In this document: piece by piece, positions 44,046 to 52,366 of the stretch
Layout: each line of letters opens with the position of its first letter
How positions within the stretch are numbered: the first letter of the stretch is position 1
Origin: Bacteroidaceae bacterium
GTDB taxonomy: Bacteria > Bacteroidota > Bacteroidia > Bacteroidales > Bacteroidaceae
Reading direction: 5' to 3'
Assembly (NCBI GenBank): GCA_017509605.1
Contig: JAFWPH010000019.1
Span: 1-64,000 of the forward strand
Length of the DNA: 64,000 nt
Position numbers and translations under genes: made by a program
The notes under the pieces: generated by a model
Database searches by the model: none
Told to the model about the DNA's origin: nothing
Seen by the model: the letters and a program-made list of their open reading frames with translations, nothing else

Positions 44046-44750
44046 ATGAACAAGCAACGACTTACCATCCTCTCCATGGCCATAGTGCTGGGCATCATCA
44101 TCATCGACCAGATCATCAAGGTCGAAGTGAAGACCAATATGCACCTCTATGAGCATATCCCAGTGACCGACTGGTTCTACATCGCCTTCACGGAAAACCG
44201 AGGCATGGCCTTCGGCATGCAACTGTTCAAGGACACACCACTGGAGGACGTGGGAAAGATGGGACTCTCCATCTTCCGCATCATCGCTGCTGTCTTCATC
44301 GTCTATTACATACGGCAACAGATACGGAAAGGAGCGTCCACAGGATACATCGTCCTGTTGTCAATGGTCCTGGCAGGAGATATCGGCAACGTCATCGACT
44401 GCATGTTCTACGGACAAGTCTTCAGCGCATCCTACCCCTCACCAGCACCTCTCGCCACATTCGTGCCCTTCGGCGAGGGCTACGATGACTTCATGATGGG
44501 ACGAGTCGTGGACATGTTCTATTTCCCACTCGTGGAATGGAACATGCCCTACATACCCGTGCTGTCATCACTCCCAGGATTCCCTTCCGTGGGAGAACAC
44601 TGCGTGTTCTTCAACGCCATCTTCAACTTCGCCGACGCGTCCATCTCCGTGGCCATGATCATACTCATCCTTTTCTACCGCAAGTACATCATGGAAATCG
44701 GAAAGAAAGAAACCGACTCCAAGCCACAAACTGAAACCACAACCAACTGA
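44046..44750 (+). CDS. lspA: Lipoprotein signal peptidase (signal peptidase II)
   Basis: The product has 234 residues, longer than the usual 160-170 because of an extra loop at about residues 120-170 (between QVFSASYPSPAP and PVLSSLPG), common in Bacteroidetes. Four membrane helices are visible. The catalytic aspartates lie in GDIGNVIDCMFYGQVF and FNFADASISVAM, with the FTENRGMAFGM motif near the N-terminus. It removes signal peptides from prolipoproteins at the conserved Cys; many lipoproteins in this window would be substrates. A DUF4296 lipoprotein gene follows after 3 bp. Confidence 0.95.
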   Translation: MNKQRLTILSMAIVLGIIIIDQIIKVEVKTNMHLYEHIPVTDWFYIAFTENRGMAFGMQLFKDTPLEDVGKMGLSIFRIIAAVFIVYYIRQQIRKGASTGYIVLLSMVLAGDIGNVIDCMFYGQVFSASYPSPAPLATFVPFGEGYDDFMMGRVVDMFYFPLVEWNMPYIPVLSSLPGFPSVGEHCVFFNAIFNFADASISVAMIILILFYRKYIMEIGKKETDSKPQTETTTN

Positions 44751-44753
44751 CAC

Positions 44754-45788
44754 ATGGGTAGGAAACTGCTTTACATATTCATTCTGACCACCGCACTGCA
44801 GGCACTGCTGACATCGTGTGAGCAGCGACCCGACAACGTGGTGTCGAAATCGAAGATGGAGCAGGTGCTCTACGACTACCACCTCGCCAAGAGCATGATC
44901 AACCAACTGCCACCCAACGAGAAATACAAGGAACAACTCTATATCGATGCCGTGATGAGGAAGAATAAGGTGAGCCAAGCCGACTTCGACAGCTCACTGG
45001 TGTGGTACAACCGACACAACTCCGACCTCAAAGACATCTATGACCACCTCAACAAACGATTCGAAACCGCCGACAAGGAACTACAGCTGAGCACCGGAAA
45101 CACATCTATGGCCAATGTGGCAAGCTCTGACGGCGACACGGCCAACATCTGGAACGGAGCAGCCATCATCGTCCTAAGACCAAAACCCTCTCTCAACCAC
45201 GAGAGCTTCATCATCAAGGCCGACACCAGCTTCCACAGATTCGACAAGTACATCTTGTCGGGCGACCTGTCAATGGTCAACGAGAACACCATGGCACGTA
45301 GCAACTCCGTGACCATGAGCCTGTCCATCAGATACGACGACGGAAAGGTCATCAGCGACACACGAACACTCCGAAATACAGCACGACAGGAACTGAGCAT
45401 CGAAGCACACGAGGACAAGGACATCGCCTCCGTCAGCGGATTCATACACTACACCCCCAGCAGCACCGACGAGCGCAGCATAGCCATGGTGAACAACCTG
45501 ACACTCATCAGGATGCACAAACCTGACTCGCTCATCCATACCGTCGCCAAACCCGACACAACAGCCACCGATACCATGCCAGCGGTCAACACCGACAGCA
45601 CAAGGCCCTCACGCCACCTCACACCTGAAGAACTACGTGAACAAAACCGCAGCGACGAGGAACTCAAACTGAAAACCGCACCCGACGCATCGAAAATCAA
45701 ACGCAGATTCAACCGACGCGGCACCAACAACAATAACAACCGAACACGCCAACCACAACGTGGCGGAACACCGGCAAGACGAAGATAA
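44754..45788 (+). CDS. DUF4296-domain lipoprotein
   Basis: The product has 344 residues. A lipoprotein signal (LYIFILTTALQALLTSC) precedes the DUF4296 region at about residues 25-115, with the pattern SKMEQVLYDYHLAKSMINQL and ADFDSSLVWYNRHNSDLKDI. A beta-rich region follows, and the C-terminal 50 residues are Asn/Arg/Gln rich and look disordered. Function is unknown. It begins 3 bp after lspA, an arrangement that fits joint expression of the lipoprotein peptidase and this lipoprotein. Confidence 0.85.
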   Translation: MGRKLLYIFILTTALQALLTSCEQRPDNVVSKSKMEQVLYDYHLAKSMINQLPPNEKYKEQLYIDAVMRKNKVSQADFDSSLVWYNRHNSDLKDIYDHLNKRFETADKELQLSTGNTSMANVASSDGDTANIWNGAAIIVLRPKPSLNHESFIIKADTSFHRFDKYILSGDLSMVNENTMARSNSVTMSLSIRYDDGKVISDTRTLRNTARQELSIEAHEDKDIASVSGFIHYTPSSTDERSIAMVNNLTLIRMHKPDSLIHTVAKPDTTATDTMPAVNTDSTRPSRHLTPEELREQNRSDEELKLKTAPDASKIKRRFNRRGTNNNNNRTRQPQRGGTPARRR

Positions 45789-45791
45789 TCC

Positions 45792-46175
45792 ATGCGAAGA
45801 GTGGCATCCAACAAGGTGTATTTCTCACAAACCACCGCCTACCCCAACCACATCCTTGAAATCTGCGGAAAATGGGTGGTCAACCACTTTGGACTCGAAG
45901 ACGAACTGGAACTGACCGAATGGCTCGGAGGCATCATCATCATCGCAGACGAAAGAACTGTAAACCAATTCGTTGACGACATCCATCAAGCCACATTCAC
46001 ACCCTGTCAACTCGACGATATCCTCAACTATATCTATACAGCACACAAGCCCGACTCAACAACAGAAAAAAACGGAAACCGCAAAACCGCCCTCCATCTA
46101 TCGGGAATTGATGTCTCAACAGGAAAAATTCTTGACAGAATCAACCCTGTCCCACTTGCCGAACAACCCCTGTGA
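45792..46175 (+). CDS. Conserved-looking hypothetical protein
   Basis: The product has 127 residues and starts 3 bp after the DUF4296 gene, so it is very likely the third gene of the lspA unit. It begins MRRVASNKVYFSQTTAYPNH and contains an acidic helix-like stretch (HFGLEDELELTEWLGGIIII). There is no signal peptide; the one short hydrophobic segment is too short to span a membrane. I do not recognise the family. Position suggests a cytoplasmic accessory role. Confidence 0.6.
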   Translation: MRRVASNKVYFSQTTAYPNHILEICGKWVVNHFGLEDELELTEWLGGIIIIADERTVNQFVDDIHQATFTPCQLDDILNYIYTAHKPDSTTEKNGNRKTALHLSGIDVSTGKILDRINPVPLAEQPL

Positions 46176-46595
46176 AATAACACAGAAACTGAAGACCATA
46201 GGTTCACCAACACAACGTGGAAACAGAGGGTAAGGGAAAAACCGAAATGCCTTATTTAAATTTTGTCTAAATAAGCACCATAACAAAACGAATTGTTTCA
46301 TGAAACGCTAACAACCTATAATTTGGGATTTTGCAAACACTCCAATTGTGGAACAAAAACATTGTTCAGTACGATAATCAGATGTATAATGATTTTAAAA
46401 TCAACAACTTAATTATTTGCAAGTATTTTTATACGAAAAAGAACCACGTATTTTCAAAGAGTTGAAATAAAAGCATTTATGAACACACATAAAGAGCCAT
46501 GAAAAGAAAACACTTGCATAATTGAAAATAAATGCTGAAATTTGCAGTGTAAGAAAAGAAGAACTACAACAATCAACTATCAACAGTCACCTCTA
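46176..46595. other. AT-rich intergenic region upstream of dnaA with three inverted repeats
   Basis: 420 bp with no gene. Perfect inverted repeats: CTTATTTA/TAAATAAG (46251-46258/46268-46275), the 12-bp palindrome GTTTCATGAAAC (46295-46306), and GAACAA/TTGTTC (46351-46356/46362-46367). From about 46370 to 46560 the DNA is strongly AT-rich. No exact DnaA box (TTATNCACA) or exact TAnnTTTG promoter was found, so neither an origin nor the dnaA promoter can be placed with confidence. The repeats may regulate dnaA. Confidence 0.5.
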
Positions 46596-47996
46596 ATGGA
46601 AAACCATCCATCACAACTATGGGATAACTGTCTGTCAATAATCCATGACAATATTTCCCAGCAACTGTTCGACACATGGTTTAAGTGCATCAACCTGTGC
46701 TCCTTCGAGGACCACAAACTTACCCTTGGTGTGCCCAGTGCCTTCGTGTACGAATACGTTGAGGAACATTTCCTGGACTTGCTGAGGAAAACCATTACCA
46801 AGGTATTCGGTAAAGACGTGACATTGACCTACAAAGTACTTGAAGACGCACAAAACGCAATCTACACCAAAATCGAATCATCAAACAAAACCAGCCTTCA
46901 ACCCGTACACAATACACGTCCAGCAAACGCCAGTCCAGAACCCATCAGGTCGTCTGTGGCCGACGACCTCGACTCACAGCTCAATCCTAACTACAACTTC
47001 GAGAACTTTATCGAAGGTACCAGCAACAAACTCGTACGAAGCGTCGGAGAGGCCATTAGCAGAACCCCCTCACGCACCTTCAACCCGTTGTTCATCTACG
47101 GCCACTCTGGTGTGGGAAAAACGCACCTGGTAAATGCCATCGGGTTGAGAACTAAGGAATTGCACCCGCGTATGCGCGTGCTGTACGTCAGCGCGCACCT
47201 CTTCCAAGTGCAATACACCGACGCGGTGATGAAAAACAAAGTCAACGAATTCATCACCTTCTACCAGACCATCGACATGCTGATCATCGACGACATACAG
47301 GAACTGTCGGGAAAGACAAGAACACAGCAGACCTTCTTCCACATCTTCAACCACCTCCACCTCAACGGCAAACAACTCATCATGACCGCTGACCGACCAC
47401 CTATCGAGATCATCGGACTTGAAGACCGACTGCTCACACGTTTCAAGTGGGGACTGCAAGCTGAAATCGAGAAGCCGAACCAAGAACTGCGACGACTGAT
47501 CTTGGAGGACAAGATACGTAAGAACGGACTGGTGATAGCCCCCAACGTGGTGGATTATATCTCCAAGAATGTCAACGAGAACATCCGCGACCTTGAGGGC
47601 ATCATCAACTCACTGCTTGCCTATTCCGTAGTTTACAACAACTGCGACATCGACATGCAGCTGGTCAACACCGTGCTTCCGCGTTTCATGCCCAAGCGCA
47701 ACACCGAGATCACCATCGACTTTATCATCGAAACGGTCTGCAACTACTTCAACGTCAGCAGCAAGGACATCTGCTCACAATCAAGAAGACAACCCTACAT
47801 GTATATCAGGCAGGTGGCCATCTACCTCGCCAACAAACACACCAACATCTCTAACGTACAAATCGGAAAGACTTTCGGCGGACGTAATCACGCCACTGTG
47901 CTACACTCCATCACACAGATGAAAAACCTCATCGAAACCGAGGAGAAGACCGCCAACGAAATCAGCCGCATCGAGGACATGATTGTCGGAGGCTAA
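46596..47996 (+). CDS. dnaA: Chromosomal replication initiator protein DnaA
   Basis: The product has 466 residues from ATG 46596 (MENHPSQLWDNCLSIIHDNI); 18 upstream open codons are not family-like. Domain I is residues 1-90, a variable linker follows, then the AAA+ domain (NYNFENFIEGTSNKLVRS, Walker A YGHSGVGKTHLVNAIG, Walker B MLIIDDIQELSG, sensor I IMTADRPP), then the C-terminal DNA-binding domain with DICSQSRRQPYMYIRQVAIY and the signature FGGRNHATVLHSI. It binds origin DnaA boxes and opens DNA with ATP. A strong terminator follows. Confidence 0.97.
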   Translation: MENHPSQLWDNCLSIIHDNISQQLFDTWFKCINLCSFEDHKLTLGVPSAFVYEYVEEHFLDLLRKTITKVFGKDVTLTYKVLEDAQNAIYTKIESSNKTSLQPVHNTRPANASPEPIRSSVADDLDSQLNPNYNFENFIEGTSNKLVRSVGEAISRTPSRTFNPLFIYGHSGVGKTHLVNAIGLRTKELHPRMRVLYVSAHLFQVQYTDAVMKNKVNEFITFYQTIDMLIIDDIQELSGKTRTQQTFFHIFNHLHLNGKQLIMTADRPPIEIIGLEDRLLTRFKWGLQAEIEKPNQELRRLILEDKIRKNGLVIAPNVVDYISKNVNENIRDLEGIINSLLAYSVVYNNCDIDMQLVNTVLPRFMPKRNTEITIDFIIETVCNYFNVSSKDICSQSRRQPYMYIRQVAIYLANKHTNISNVQIGKTFGGRNHATVLHSITQMKNLIETEEKTANEISRIEDMIVGG

Positions 47997-48021
47997 AACA
48001 TAATCCATTCACCAAGCAAAA

Positions 48022-48058
48022 AAGCCCTGTTCATAGCATTGGACAGGGCTTTTTTTTT
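48022..48058. terminator. Terminator between dnaA and the nitroreductase gene
   Basis: AGCCCTGT (48023-48030) pairs with ACAGGGCT (48043-48050), followed by a run of eight or more T. A-runs before the stem give a T-tail on the other strand, so it serves both convergent genes. Confidence 0.9.
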
Positions 48059-48084
48059 GTTAACAAACGTTAAATCATTCCTAA

Positions 48085-48822
48085 TTAAAAGAATCCCTGC
48101 ATCTTGAGAGCTTCGACCATGGTGCCAGACATGAAGATGTTGTCCTTCTTGGTATAACGCACGTCGGTGAAGACTTGAGCAAGCGTTATTTTGTTGTTCT
48201 CTTCTACAAAACGCCTGCTCTCCTCCAGACTCTCCTTGTAGGCATAGATACGGTCGATGTCCTCGGGCGTATAATCCCTATAGACATCGTGGTGCAGCAT
48301 GCCCTCCAGCGGCAAACGGTCGTTCTGCTCCGGCCATTCGTCGGGATACCCCACAGTGATGGTGGCCACAGGGAAAACGAGCCTCGGCAGACGCAATACC
48401 CGGATGATGTCCTTGGGCATATAGACGGTGGTGCCGAGATAACAAGTGCCAAGCCCTTCCTCCTCCGCCAGTGTGCAGAAGTTCTGCGTGAGGAGCAAGG
48501 TGTCAGACATGGCATTGATGAACGAGAGAAAATTGTCGTAACCAGGCTCAGCGTCGCGCTGCTCGCACCACTTGGTGACACGGTTGAAGTCGGCGCAGAA
48601 GGTGAGCACCACTGGTGCTCCCATGACCATGGGCTGGTTGAAATGGGCTGGCGCGAGTTCGGCCTTCACTTTCGGGTCGGTGGTTGCGACCACACTGTAG
48701 AGTTGCATGTTGCCCATTGTCGGTGTGCGCAGCGACTCTTCCAACAGGCGGTTCAACAGCGACTCGGGGATGGGTGTCGATTGGTATTTCCGTATCGTAC
48801 GGCGGTCTTTTATCCTTGTCAT
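48085..48822 (-). CDS. Nitroreductase-family flavoprotein (NfsA-like)
   Basis: The product has 245 residues. FMN-reductase fold features: RRTIRKYQSTPIPESLLNRL, SLRTPTMGNMQLYSVV, PVVLTFCADFNRVTKWCEQR, AEEEGLGTCYLGTTVYMP and PVATITVGYPDEWPEQNDRL. These resemble NADPH-dependent nitro/flavin reductases of the NfsA/FRP group, which reduce quinones and nitro compounds in the cytoplasm. The physiological substrate is unknown. It is monocistronic, with a promoter and a palindrome over the predicted start of transcription. Confidence 0.85.
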   Translation of the reverse strand: MTRIKDRRTIRKYQSTPIPESLLNRLLEESLRTPTMGNMQLYSVVATTDPKVKAELAPAHFNQPMVMGAPVVLTFCADFNRVTKWCEQRDAEPGYDNFLSFINAMSDTLLLTQNFCTLAEEEGLGTCYLGTTVYMPKDIIRVLRLPRLVFPVATITVGYPDEWPEQNDRLPLEGMLHHDVYRDYTPEDIDRIYAYKESLEESRRFVEENNKITLAQVFTDVRYTKKDNIFMSGTMVEALKMQGFF

Positions 48823-48859
48823 AATAATTGTTTTTGTGATTTTTCCTTAGTTATACAAG

Positions 48860-48880
48860 AAGTTGAAATGTTTTCAACTT
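48860..48880. promoter_or_regulatory. 21-bp palindrome at the nitroreductase transcription start
   Basis: AAGTTGAAA and TTTCAACTT flank TGT. It begins 10 bp inside the transcribed side of the nitroreductase -7 element, over the likely start of transcription. This is a classic position for a repressor operator; a 9-bp RNA stem with a 3-nt loop is the alternative. Confidence 0.5.
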
Positions 48881-48889
48881 TTACTTTTA

Positions 48890-48921
48890 CAAAGTTATTA
48901 AACTATCAGTTAATGAACAAA
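48890..48921 (-). promoter_or_regulatory. Nitroreductase promoter
   Basis: On the minus strand TTTG (48918-48921), a 20-bp spacer and TAACTTTG (48890-48897) match both Bacteroidetes promoter elements. Confidence 0.75.
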
Positions 48922-49063
48922 TTATCAAGAAGAAAAAACGAGCGGAAAATTCTTTTCGGTCAACTTTTGGAAAATACAAAAATCACAAACCATTGATTAT
49001 GTGCTATTTGCGATTTCAAAACGGAAATTTTCATCATCACGCCGAAAATAGTTGTCGAAATAT

Positions 49064-49094
49064 TTTGTCATATCACTAAAGATATGTAGTTTTG
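49064..49094 (+). promoter_or_regulatory. nrdJ promoter with palindrome filling the spacer
   Basis: TTTG (49064-49067), a 19-bp spacer and TAGTTTTG (49087-49094) form a full promoter. CATATC (49069-49074) and GATATG (49081-49086), separated by 6 bp, occupy all but one base of the spacer, so a dimeric regulator bound there would directly block RNA polymerase. Confidence 0.7.
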
Positions 49095-49099
49095 CAAAG

Positions 49100-49255
49100 A
49101 TGTTTGATTTTTGAAATTGTTGAAGCTTTCTTCTTTCTCTTACACACCGTGTGGACGCGATAGTCGTGTCCCTTTATTCGATTGCCATCAACACAGTCGA
49201 TAAGCAGAGACAATATAACAAAATCGAACCTAATAGAAAAACCAAAAAGAGAGAC
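49100..49255 (+). promoter_or_regulatory. Long nrdJ leader with two tandem hairpins
   Basis: About 155 nt of leader. Hairpin 1 pairs GGACGCGA (49153-49160) with TCGTGTCC (49164-49171) around TAG; hairpin 2 pairs TCGATTG (49178-49184) with CAGTCGA (49194-49200). Each includes one G-U pair. No cobalamin-riboswitch B12 box was seen. No gene is visible in the wider 48823-49255 gap, although an in-frame ATG at 49151 would extend nrdJ by 35 codons. Confidence 0.35.
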
Positions 49256-51796
49256 ATGATGGAAGCAAAACCTACGTACACCTACGAAGACGCTTTCCGC
49301 GCATCGCTTGAATACTTCGGAGGTGATGAATTAGCCGCCCGTGTTTGGGTGAACAAATATGCGATGAAAGACTCCTTCGGGAACATCTACGAGCGATCCC
49401 CAGAAGACATGCACTGGCGCATCGCCAACGAAATCGCACGCATCGAGAAGAATTACCCCAACCCCATGTCGGCACAGGAGGTGTTCGAACTACTCGACCA
49501 CTTCCGATACATCGTGCCTGCAGGAAGCCCCATGACCGGAATCGGCAACGACTACCAAGTGGCATCGCTGTCGAACTGCTTCGTTATCGGACTTGACGGC
49601 GACGCCGACTCCTACGGAGCGGTCATCCGCATCGACGAGGAACAGGTGCAGCTGATGAAACGCCGTGGTGGCGTGGGACACGACCTGTCGCACATCCGAC
49701 CCAAGGGCACGCCGGTGAAGAACTCCGCGCTGACCTCCACAGGACTCGTGCCTTTCATGGAGCGCTACTCCAACTCCACACGCGAGGTGGCACAGGACGG
49801 CCGCCGAGGAGCACTGATGCTCTCAGTGAGCATCAAGCATCCCGACTCCGAGGCCTTCATCGACGCGAAGATGACGGAGGGCAAGGTGACAGGAGCCAAC
49901 GTGTCGGTGCGCATCGACGACGAGTTCATGAACGCCGCCATCAACAACCGAACCTACACCCAGAAATTCCCCATCGACAGCGACGACCCCATGGTCTCGA
50001 AAGAAATCGACGCAGCAGCGCTGTGGAAGAAAATCGTCCACAACGCATGGAAGTCGGCAGAACCTGGAGTGCTCTTCTGGGACACCATCCTGAGGGAATC
50101 CGTACCCGACTGCTACGCCGACCTCGGCTACAGAACCATCTCCACCAACCCATGCGGAGAGATACCTCTCTGCCCCTACGACTCATGCCGTCTGCTGGCC
50201 ATCAACCTCTACTCCTACGTCGATAACCCCTTCACTAAGAAGGCTTCCTTCAACATGAACAAGTTCCGCGAGCACGTGGCCAAGGCCATGCGCATCATGG
50301 ACGACATCATCGACCTTGAACTGGAGAAGATACAACTCATACTCAAGAAAATCGACTCCGACCCACAAAGCGAGGAAGTAAAATGCGCCGAAAGACACCT
50401 CTGGGAGAAGATCTACGACAAGAGCAGCAAGGGACGACGCACGGGAGTGGGCATCACTGCGGAGGGCGACATGATCGCTGCCATGGGACTGACCTACGGC
50501 ACACCTGAGGCCACATACTTCTCGACCGATGTCCACAAGAACGTGGCCATCGAGGCCTACCGCTCGTCCGTGCAGATGGCAAAGGAGCGTGGCGCCTTCA
50601 ACATCTACGACGCTGAACGCGAGAAACTCAACCCCTTCATCAATCGCCTCAAGAGCGTGGACTCAAACCTCTACAACGAGATGAAGAAGTACGGCCGACG
50701 CAACATCGCCTGCCTGACCATCGCACCCACCGGCACCACCAGCCTGATGACACAAACCACCTCCGGCATCGAGCCCGTGTTCATGCCCGTCTATAAGCGC
50801 AGACGAAAGGTGAACCCCAACGATACCAACGTCCATGTCGATTTCGTGGACGAGACGGGCGACTCCTTCGAGGAATATCTCGTCTATCACCCCAAGTTCA
50901 TCACTTGGATGAAAATCAACGGCTACGACCCCGACCAGCGCTACAGCCAGGCTGAAATAGACGCCATCGTACAGAAGTCACCCTACTACAAGGCCACAGC
51001 CAACGACATCGACTGGCTGGAGAAGGTGAAGATGCAAGGCGCCATCCAGAAATGGGTGGACCACAGCATCAGCGTGACCATCAACCTGCCCAACAACGTG
51101 AGCGAGGAACTGGTGAACCAACTTTACGTGGAGGCATGGAAATGCGGTTGCAAGGGCTGCACCGTCTATCGCGACGGATCGCGCTCGGGCGTGCTGATTT
51201 CCGCCAAGAAAAAAGAGGAAAAGAAGGAATGCAACTGCATGCCCGAAGTTGTGGAGGTGCGTCCCAAGAGCCTGGAGTGCGATGTGGTGCGCTTCCAAAA
51301 CAACAAGGAGAAATGGGTGGCCTTCGTGGGACTGCTCAACGGCTATCCCTACGAGATCTTCACCGGTGTGCTCGACGACGAGGACGGTATCGCACTACCT
51401 AAGACCGTGTCGAAAGGACACATCATCAAGAACATCGGAGAGGACGGCATAAAACGCTATGACTTCCAGTTCGAGAACCGACGCGGCTACAAGACAACCA
51501 TCGAGGGACTGTCGGAGAAGTTCAACAAGGAGTATTGGAACTACGCCAAGCTCATCAGCGGTGTGCTGCGCTACCGTATGCCACTCATCCATGTGCTGAA
51601 ACTGGTGAACACACTCGACCTCGAAAGCGCAAGCATCAACACCTGGAAGACGGGTGTGGAGCGCGCCCTTAAGAAGTATGTCACCGACGGCACCGAGGCT
51701 AAAGGCCAGAAATGCCCCGTCTGTGGACATGAGTCTCTCGTCTATCAGGAAGGCTGCCTGATCTGCAAGCATTGCGGTAACTCGCGTTGTGGTTAA
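49256..51796 (+). CDS. nrdJ: Adenosylcobalamin-dependent (class II) ribonucleoside-diphosphate reductase
   Basis: The product has 846 residues from ATG 49256 (MMEAKPTYTYEDAFRASLEY), preceded by AAAGAGAGAC; an upstream in-frame ATG at 49151 lacks family similarity. It makes deoxyribonucleotides with a B12-generated thiyl radical and needs no oxygen. Catalytic residues: Cys in VASLSNCFVIGLDG, NPCGEIPLCPYDSC (Asn, radical Cys, Glu, partner Cys), and substrate phosphate loop IAPTGTTSLMTQTTSGIEP. The C-terminus carries zinc-finger-like cysteines (CPVCGHESLVYQ, CLICKHCGNSRCG) that may re-reduce the active site. folB follows after 11 bp. Confidence 0.93.
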   Translation: MMEAKPTYTYEDAFRASLEYFGGDELAARVWVNKYAMKDSFGNIYERSPEDMHWRIANEIARIEKNYPNPMSAQEVFELLDHFRYIVPAGSPMTGIGNDYQVASLSNCFVIGLDGDADSYGAVIRIDEEQVQLMKRRGGVGHDLSHIRPKGTPVKNSALTSTGLVPFMERYSNSTREVAQDGRRGALMLSVSIKHPDSEAFIDAKMTEGKVTGANVSVRIDDEFMNAAINNRTYTQKFPIDSDDPMVSKEIDAAALWKKIVHNAWKSAEPGVLFWDTILRESVPDCYADLGYRTISTNPCGEIPLCPYDSCRLLAINLYSYVDNPFTKKASFNMNKFREHVAKAMRIMDDIIDLELEKIQLILKKIDSDPQSEEVKCAERHLWEKIYDKSSKGRRTGVGITAEGDMIAAMGLTYGTPEATYFSTDVHKNVAIEAYRSSVQMAKERGAFNIYDAEREKLNPFINRLKSVDSNLYNEMKKYGRRNIACLTIAPTGTTSLMTQTTSGIEPVFMPVYKRRRKVNPNDTNVHVDFVDETGDSFEEYLVYHPKFITWMKINGYDPDQRYSQAEIDAIVQKSPYYKATANDIDWLEKVKMQGAIQKWVDHSISVTINLPNNVSEELVNQLYVEAWKCGCKGCTVYRDGSRSGVLISAKKKEEKKECNCMPEVVEVRPKSLECDVVRFQNNKEKWVAFVGLLNGYPYEIFTGVLDDEDGIALPKTVSKGHIIKNIGEDGIKRYDFQFENRRGYKTTIEGLSEKFNKEYWNYAKLISGVLRYRMPLIHVLKLVNTLDLESASINTWKTGVERALKKYVTDGTEAKGQKCPVCGHESLVYQEGCLICKHCGNSRCG

Positions 51797-51807
51797 ACTC
51801 ACTGCTT

Positions 51808-52194
51808 ATGGAAAGCACTATCCTGCTCAACAATGTCCGCTTCCATGCCTTTCACGGGGTAATGCCCCAGGAAAGGTCTGTGGGGGCGGACTTCACTTTA
51901 AGCCTTCGACTTGAAGCAGATGTCTGGAATGCTGTATGGACCGACGAACTCAACCACACCATCAGTTACGCCGAGGTCTATGAGGCGGTCGCCGACGAGA
52001 TGCGCACACCATCGGCCTTGTTGGAGCATGTGGCAGGCCGCATCGTGCGACGTCTGTTCACCACCTTCCCTACCCTTTACGCTATTTCTATCCGTCTGCT
52101 GAAGGACAACCCTCCTGTGGGTGCCCAATGCGACGGAATGGGTGTGGAATTGACCGTCAGCAGAGAGGAAATTGCCAATAAATTATCTATTTAG
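51808..52194 (+). CDS. folB: Dihydroneopterin aldolase
   Basis: The product has 128 residues from ATG 51808 (MESTILLNNVRFHAFHGVMP). It converts 7,8-dihydroneopterin to 6-hydroxymethyl-dihydropterin in folate synthesis. RFHAFHGVMPQERSVGADF, the TISYAEVYEAV substrate segment with conserved Tyr and Glu, the LLEHVAGRI helix and a C-terminal LKDNPPVGAQCDGMGVEL with Lys are all present. It lies 11 bp after nrdJ, so nucleotide reduction and folate supply are probably cotranscribed. Confidence 0.92.
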   Translation: MESTILLNNVRFHAFHGVMPQERSVGADFTLSLRLEADVWNAVWTDELNHTISYAEVYEAVADEMRTPSALLEHVAGRIVRRLFTTFPTLYAISIRLLKDNPPVGAQCDGMGVELTVSREEIANKLSI

Positions 52195-52249
52195 CATCCT
52201 TTCATGACTTTTTCGGAAGAAAGGATGGTTTTATATCATTTTTTTTTGT

Positions 52250-52257
52250 TAAGTTTG
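52250..52257 (+). promoter_or_regulatory. Promoter -7 element for the hexuronate-type transporter
   Basis: TAAGTTTG matches TAnnTTTG, about 110 bp before ATG 52367. Confidence 0.55.
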
Positions 52258-52366
52258 CATTTGTGTTTTTTCAAAAGGCTGTTTACTGTGCTCTTTTCCA
52301 AGTTTATGCGCACAGACAATCATCCATTATTCATTTGACTCGACATAACTAAACCTTAATAAAACA

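Noticed and set aside
46176..46595. Chromosomal origin oriC
   Set aside because: AT-rich and next to dnaA, but no exact TTATNCACA box was found; kept only as a region with inverted repeats.
49100..49255. Classical cobalamin riboswitch before nrdJ
   Set aside because: No B12-box-like sequence and too short for the full structure.
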